NCBI GenBank assembly: GCA_029935255.1
Contig: JAOZKS010000092.1
Span: forward strand, 1-9,001
Source: Pontiella sp.
GTDB taxonomy: Bacteria > Verrucomicrobiota > Kiritimatiellia > Kiritimatiellales > Pontiellaceae
Length of the DNA: 9,001 bases
Direction: 5' to 3'
In this document: positions 5,804 through 9,001 of the stretch, one piece after another
Layout: every line of letters starts with the position of its first letter
Position numbering within the stretch: position 1 is the stretch's first letter
Translations under genes and position numbers: made by a program
The notes under the pieces: generated by a model
The model's input: only the letters and a program-made list of their open reading frames with translations
Databases searched by the model: none
Told to the model about the DNA's origin: nothing

Positions 5804-6597
5804 ATCCATACCTCGCGTTTGTAGAGCATATCGAGGCGGGTGTTTCCGCCGCCAAGGGCATAATGGTTTCCGGTACCGCGCCGGTATCCGAATCGGCTTC
5901 CAAGGTGCTGGTTTTTTCGCCGCACCCCGACGATGAGTGCATTGTCGGTTTATTGGCCCTGCGCCTGATGCGCGAAGGGAATAAGCAGATCATTAACGTT
6001 CCCGTCACGTTCGGCAGCAATGCCGACCGGCAAGCCGGCCGAGCGAAGGAGCTTGCCGATGCCTGCGGATATCTGGGTTGGGAAATTGCAGGCGGAAAGG
6101 AAGATCTTAGTTCGTTGGAGGTCGACGATGTGGTGGCTATCCTTACAGCAATGAACCCCGAGATTATTTTCCTGCCGCATTCCAAGGATTGGAACTCGCG
6201 GCATATCGCCACACATTTCCTCGTGGTGGCGGCCTTGGAGAAAATGGATGCCTCGTTCTCTTGTTCTGTGGTGGAAACCGAATTCTGGGGCGCGATGGAT
6301 GACCCGAACCTGATGGTTGAGGGCGATGCGCAGACCGTGGCGGATCTGGTTGCGGCAACCTCGTTGCATACCAAAGAGGTGGCGCGCAACCCATACCACC
6401 TGCTGCTTCCCGCGTGGATGCAGGATAACGTGCGCCGCGGCGGTGAACTGGTGGGCGGGCAGGGCGGTGCCGTGCCGGACTTTAGCTTTGCCACGCTCTA
6501 CCGTCTGCGCAAATGGAACAAGGGTGCGTTTTCCGATGTGTTGGATGGCGGCAAGGTGCTTTCGATGGGAAGTGAAAGTTTAAAGGAGATATTCTAA
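5800..6597 (+). CDS. PIG-L/LmbE-family zinc deacetylase, likely for an N-acetylhexosamine or its phosphate
   Basis: Metal-dependent N-deacetylase of 265 residues. The family motif SPHPDDE (40-46) follows the first strand KVLVF. By family knowledge H42 and D45 bind zinc and D44 is the general base. NSRHIATH (132-139) gives the third ligand, probably H135. No signal peptide, so it acts in the cytoplasm. Family members remove acetyl groups from GlcNAc-containing substrates (diacetylchitobiose deacetylase of archaea, BshB, MshB, PIG-L). Placed directly before nagB and without a NagA-type deacetylase nearby, it may make glucosamine-6-phosphate from GlcNAc-6-phosphate or act on the free sugar. GGAGA lies 6 nt before the ATG, which overlaps the kinase stop; its own stop overlaps the nagB start (TAATG). 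The family is secure; the substrate is inferred from neighbours. Confidence 0.87.
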   Translation: MNPYLAFVEHIEAGVSAAKGIMVSGTAPVSESASKVLVFSPHPDDECIVGLLALRLMREGNKQIINVPVTFGSNADRQAGRAKELADACGYLGWEIAGGKEDLSSLEVDDVVAILTAMNPEIIFLPHSKDWNSRHIATHFLVVAALEKMDASFSCSVVETEFWGAMDDPNLMVEGDAQTVADLVAATSLHTKEVARNPYHLLLPAWMQDNVRRGGELVGGQGGAVPDFSFATLYRLRKWNKGAFSDVLDGGKVLSMGSESLKEIF

Positions 6598-7385
6598 TGG
6601 AAATTATTATTAAGCAGGATTCCCGCGAAGCAAGTCATGCTGCCGCAGGGGTTGTCGCCCGTTTGATCCATGAAAAACCGAATGCCGTAATTGGATTAGC
6701 GACCGGTAGTACGCCACTGGTGCTCTATAGGGAGCTCATCCGAAAGCACAAAGAAGAAGGGTTGGACTTCAGTCGGGTTACCACCTTCAACCTCGATGAA
6801 TACATTGGGCTGGAAAAGGAGCACGAGCAATCGTATCACACCTTTATGTGGGAGAACCTTTTCAGCCAAATCAATATTAAGGCTGAAAACGTCCATATTC
6901 CCGATGGAATGGTGGCGGATGTTTCGGCCTTCTGCACAGAATATGAGCGTAAGATTGTTGCGGCAGGCGGTATTGATATTCAGGTGCTGGGCATCGGGTC
7001 CGATGGGCATATCGGCTTCAATGAGTATACCTCGTCCTTCGCATCGCGCACGCGTATCAAAACGTTGACGCAACGAACCGTGAAGGATAATGCGCGGTTC
7101 TTTGGCGGCGATAAAAGCAAGGTGCCGCACCATTGCATCACCATGGGCATCGGCACGATTATGGATGCGCGCATGAATCTGCTGCTCGCCTTTGGTGAGG
7201 GCAAAGCCAAGGCAGTAGCGGATACCATCGAAGGGCCGGTTGCAGCCATCGTGCCTTCATCCATCCTTCAGCACCATCCCAATGCCAAGCTATTCGTCGA
7301 TGAGGCGGCGGCAACCCAACTGAAGTTGGTCGACTACTATCGGTGGGTCTATGAAGGCAAGCCGGAGTGGCAAAAGGACGCGTAA
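6597..7385 (+). CDS. nagB: Glucosamine-6-phosphate deaminase
   Basis: Converts glucosamine-6-phosphate to fructose-6-phosphate and ammonia, linking amino-sugar breakdown to glycolysis; cytoplasmic. The 262 residues match the E. coli enzyme (266). Motifs: phosphate loop GLATGSTP (33-40), TFNLDEYIGL (63-72), LGIGSDGHIGFNEY (131-144), SRTRIKTLT (150-158) and RFFGGD (167-172). By alignment with E. coli the active residues are D67, D136, H138 and E143. AAAGGAG lies 8 nt before the ATG, which overlaps the preceding stop by one base. A related 6-phosphogluconolactonase is ruled out by the NLDEY and SRTRIKTLT blocks, which are those of NagB. Whether the allosteric GlcNAc-6-phosphate site is kept cannot be judged safely by eye. 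Confidence 0.96.
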   Translation: MEIIIKQDSREASHAAAGVVARLIHEKPNAVIGLATGSTPLVLYRELIRKHKEEGLDFSRVTTFNLDEYIGLEKEHEQSYHTFMWENLFSQINIKAENVHIPDGMVADVSAFCTEYERKIVAAGGIDIQVLGIGSDGHIGFNEYTSSFASRTRIKTLTQRTVKDNARFFGGDKSKVPHHCITMGIGTIMDARMNLLLAFGEGKAKAVADTIEGPVAAIVPSSILQHHPNAKLFVDEAAATQLKLVDYYRWVYEGKPEWQKDA

Positions 7386-7408
7386 CTTAAATTCAGGAGA
7401 ATTAGAAA

Positions 7409-8500
7409 ATGGAAAAACTCAACGAAATCGCCGCCGCGTTCCCTTGCCCCGGCACCTATCTGGGAGACGAGCCCTATGGCTCGGGGCATATCAATGATAC
7501 CTTCAAGGCGTTTTATGAAGTAGACGGTCAGCAAGTGCATTATATTCATCAGCGGGTGAATCATACTATTTTCAAAGACGTGCCGGGATTGATGGAAAAC
7601 ATTGGGCAGGTAACCCGGCATCAACGCGCCAAGTTTAAGGAGGCTGGAGCAACCGAGATCGACCGCCGGGTGCTGACCCTTGTTCCGACCGCAGAGGACA
7701 AGGATTTCTATCAGGACTCGGAAGGCAACTTTTGGCGCACCTACATTTTCGTGGAAGGGGCGGTGGGGATTGATGTGATCGAAAATACCGATCAGGCCTA
7801 CGAGTCCGCCAAGGCTTTCGGTGCATTCCAATGCCAATTGGCCGACCTGCCTGGCCGCCTGAACGATACCATTCCAAACTTTCATCATACGCGCTCCCGC
7901 TTCGATACGCTTAAGAACGCGATCGATGCCGACATTCATAATCGCGCGGCGGGGGTGCAGGCGGAAATAGCCTTTGCCTTTGAGCGCGAGTCGATGGTGG
8001 ATGTGGTTATCGATCTAATGGCGACTGGCGAGATTCCCGAGCGGGTAACCCACAACGATACGAAGCTCAATAATGTGCTGATCGATACTGAAACCGGCAC
8101 AGGGATGTGCGTGATCGATTTGGATACCGTTATGCCGGGATCCGTGCTCTATGACTTTGGCGACATGATCCGCACCACCACCAACCAGGCGGTCGAGGAC
8201 GAGCGGGATCTCTCCAAGGTGGAAATGAATATCGATTACTTCGCGGCGCTGGTGAAAGGCTACCTCGAAACCGCTAGCGGTTTCCTGACCCCGAAGGAAA
8301 AAGAACTGCTCCCCATGTCCGGTGCTCTCATCACCTTCGAGATCGGTCTGCGGTTCCTGACCGATTATCTGGAGGGCGATACCTATTTTAAGACGCATCG
8401 CGAAGGACAGAATGTTGACCGCTGCCGAAAGCAGTTTAAGATGGTTCGATCCATGGAAGAGCAGATGGATGCCATGCAAAAAATCGTAGAGGGGAAATAA
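7409..8500 (+). CDS. nahK: N-acetylhexosamine 1-kinase (NahK/LnpB-type)
   Basis: Anomeric kinase that phosphorylates GlcNAc or GalNAc at C1 with ATP, giving the 1-phosphate used for UDP-sugar formation. The 363 residues have the aminoglycoside-phosphotransferase fold. They follow, block by block from memory, the Bifidobacterium NahK: EPYGSGHIND (21-30), catalytic RVTHNDTKLNNVL (212-224; D217 as base, N222 metal), CVIDLDTVMPGSVLYDFGD (234-252; D237 metal), AVEDERDLSKV (261-271) and FLTDYLEGDTYF (316-327). AGGAGA lies 8 nt before the ATG; the stop overlaps the next start by one base. In bifidobacteria NahK works with a lacto-N-biose phosphorylase, a uridylyltransferase and GalE; here GalE-like follows at once but the other two are not in view. 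A homoserine-kinase-like relative is less likely given the extended match. Confidence 0.88.
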   Translation: MEKLNEIAAAFPCPGTYLGDEPYGSGHINDTFKAFYEVDGQQVHYIHQRVNHTIFKDVPGLMENIGQVTRHQRAKFKEAGATEIDRRVLTLVPTAEDKDFYQDSEGNFWRTYIFVEGAVGIDVIENTDQAYESAKAFGAFQCQLADLPGRLNDTIPNFHHTRSRFDTLKNAIDADIHNRAAGVQAEIAFAFERESMVDVVIDLMATGEIPERVTHNDTKLNNVLIDTETGTGMCVIDLDTVMPGSVLYDFGDMIRTTTNQAVEDERDLSKVEMNIDYFAALVKGYLETASGFLTPKEKELLPMSGALITFEIGLRFLTDYLEGDTYFKTHREGQNVDRCRKQFKMVRSMEEQMDAMQKIVEGK

Positions 8501-9001
8501 TGAACGTTTTAGTGACCGGCGGCGCCGGATTTATCGGAAGTCATATCGTGGAGCATTTTCAAGGCAAGGTGGATGAAATTCGCGTGCTCGACAACCTGCG
8601 TACCGGCTATCTTAAAAACCTCGAAGGGCTCGAACACACCTTTATCGAAGGCTCCATTACCGAGCGCGCTGTGGTGAAAAAAGCCGTCGAGGGCGTGGAC
8701 TATATCTTCCATATGGCCGCGATGATCAGCGTTCCCGAGTCGATGGAAAAGCCGATCGAGTGCGTTGAAATCAACGCCACGGGACTGCTGGTGGTACTTG
8801 AGGAAGCGGCTAAAGCCGGAGTAAAGAAAATGTGCTTCTCCAGCTCGGCGGCCAACTATGGCGACAACCCCACCGTTCCAAAGATTGAAACCATGCTGCC
8901 GGAGCCGAAAAGTCCGTATGCCATCACTAAGCTAGACGGCGAATATTACTGCGACATGTTCTCGCGCGAAGGCAAGCTCGCCACCGGCGTCATGCGCTAC
9001 T
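8500..9001 (+). CDS. NAD-dependent UDP-hexose or UDP-N-acetylhexosamine 4-epimerase (3' end missing)
   Basis: Extended short-chain dehydrogenase; 167 codons are visible of a usual 310-340. The Rossmann NAD loop is TGGAGFIGSH (6-15), followed by VLDNLRTG (29-36), HMAA (71-74), FSSSAANYG (113-121) and YAITK (140-144). The likely catalytic set is S116, Y140 and K144, by comparison with GalE. The SVPESMEKP and SPYAITK segments resemble the WbpP/Gne group and archaeal-type GalE enzymes, which often accept UDP-GlcNAc/UDP-GalNAc. The family of UDP-sugar epimerases is likely, but the missing C-terminal half is needed to fix substrate. AGAGGGG sits 5 nt before the ATG, which overlaps the nahK stop by one base. 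After NahK it would interconvert UDP-GalNAc and UDP-GlcNAc. Confidence 0.82.
   Translation, partial: MNVLVTGGAGFIGSHIVEHFQGKVDEIRVLDNLRTGYLKNLEGLEHTFIEGSITERAVVKKAVEGVDYIFHMAAMISVPESMEKPIECVEINATGLLVVLEEAAKAGVKKMCFSSSAANYGDNPTVPKIETMLPEPKSPYAITKLDGEYYCDMFSREGKLATGVMRY

Noticed and set aside
4391..5809. A 472-codon open frame on the minus strand covering the whole kinase gene
   Set aside because: The plus-strand gene has kinase motifs, a good ribosome site and operon overlaps. The antisense product shows no recognisable motif, and the long frame is explained by the codon bias of the real gene.
5658..6494. A 278-codon minus-strand frame opposite the PIG-L deacetylase
   Set aside because: Low-complexity Ser/Arg/Pro-rich product, typical of an antisense shadow; the plus-strand PIG-L gene carries the zinc motif.

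Overview
The window looks like the chromosome of a Gram-negative heterotroph. The gene mix (a NahK-type N-acetylhexosamine 1-kinase, a stand-alone PIG-L deacetylase, an atypical ROK-like kinase and a long-form S14) suggests the PVC group, possibly a Kiritimatiellota- or Verrucomicrobiota-like glycan degrader. That placement is an inference from gene content, not a database result. There are no RNA genes, CRISPR arrays, insertion sequences or phage genes. Coding density is high.

Left part (1-3384). A partial rpsN (ribosomal protein S14) runs leftward off the edge. It is divergent from a complete citrate synthase gene (gltA, 476-1765). gltA is followed closely by a small TPR protein (1792-2184) and a ROK-family transcriptional regulator (2203-3384). 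The gaps of 26 and 18 bp suggest one rightward transcript. The ROK regulator keeps the zinc signature of its family but seems to have lost the kinase residues, so it is probably a sugar-sensing DNA-binding protein rather than an enzyme.

Middle (3385-4411). An AraC-family regulator (3408-4277, minus strand) is convergent with the ROK regulator and divergent from the catabolic operon. The 134-bp divergent control region is dense with signals. It holds a perfect 20-bp dyad over the predicted -10 of the araC-type gene, two 15-bp direct repeats (13/15 identical) offset by 20 bp as expected of AraC-family half-sites, an A8 tract between them, and a second near-palindrome close to the operon start. 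The araC-type gene has no visible ribosome binding site, and its ATG lies where transcription should start, so it may be leaderless.

Right part (4412-9001). Five rightward genes are overlapping or tightly spaced: a ROK-like sugar kinase (463 aa), a PIG-L/LmbE deacetylase, glucosamine-6-phosphate deaminase (nagB), an N-acetylhexosamine 1-kinase (nahK) and a UDP-sugar 4-epimerase (partial at the right edge). Together they read as an amino-sugar (GlcNAc/GalNAc) catabolic operon with both a C1-phosphate branch (NahK plus epimerase) and a branch to fructose-6-phosphate (deacetylase plus NagB). No canonical NagA is present; the PIG-L protein is well placed to do the deacetylation. The substrate of the ROK-like kinase and the exact route are the main unknowns.
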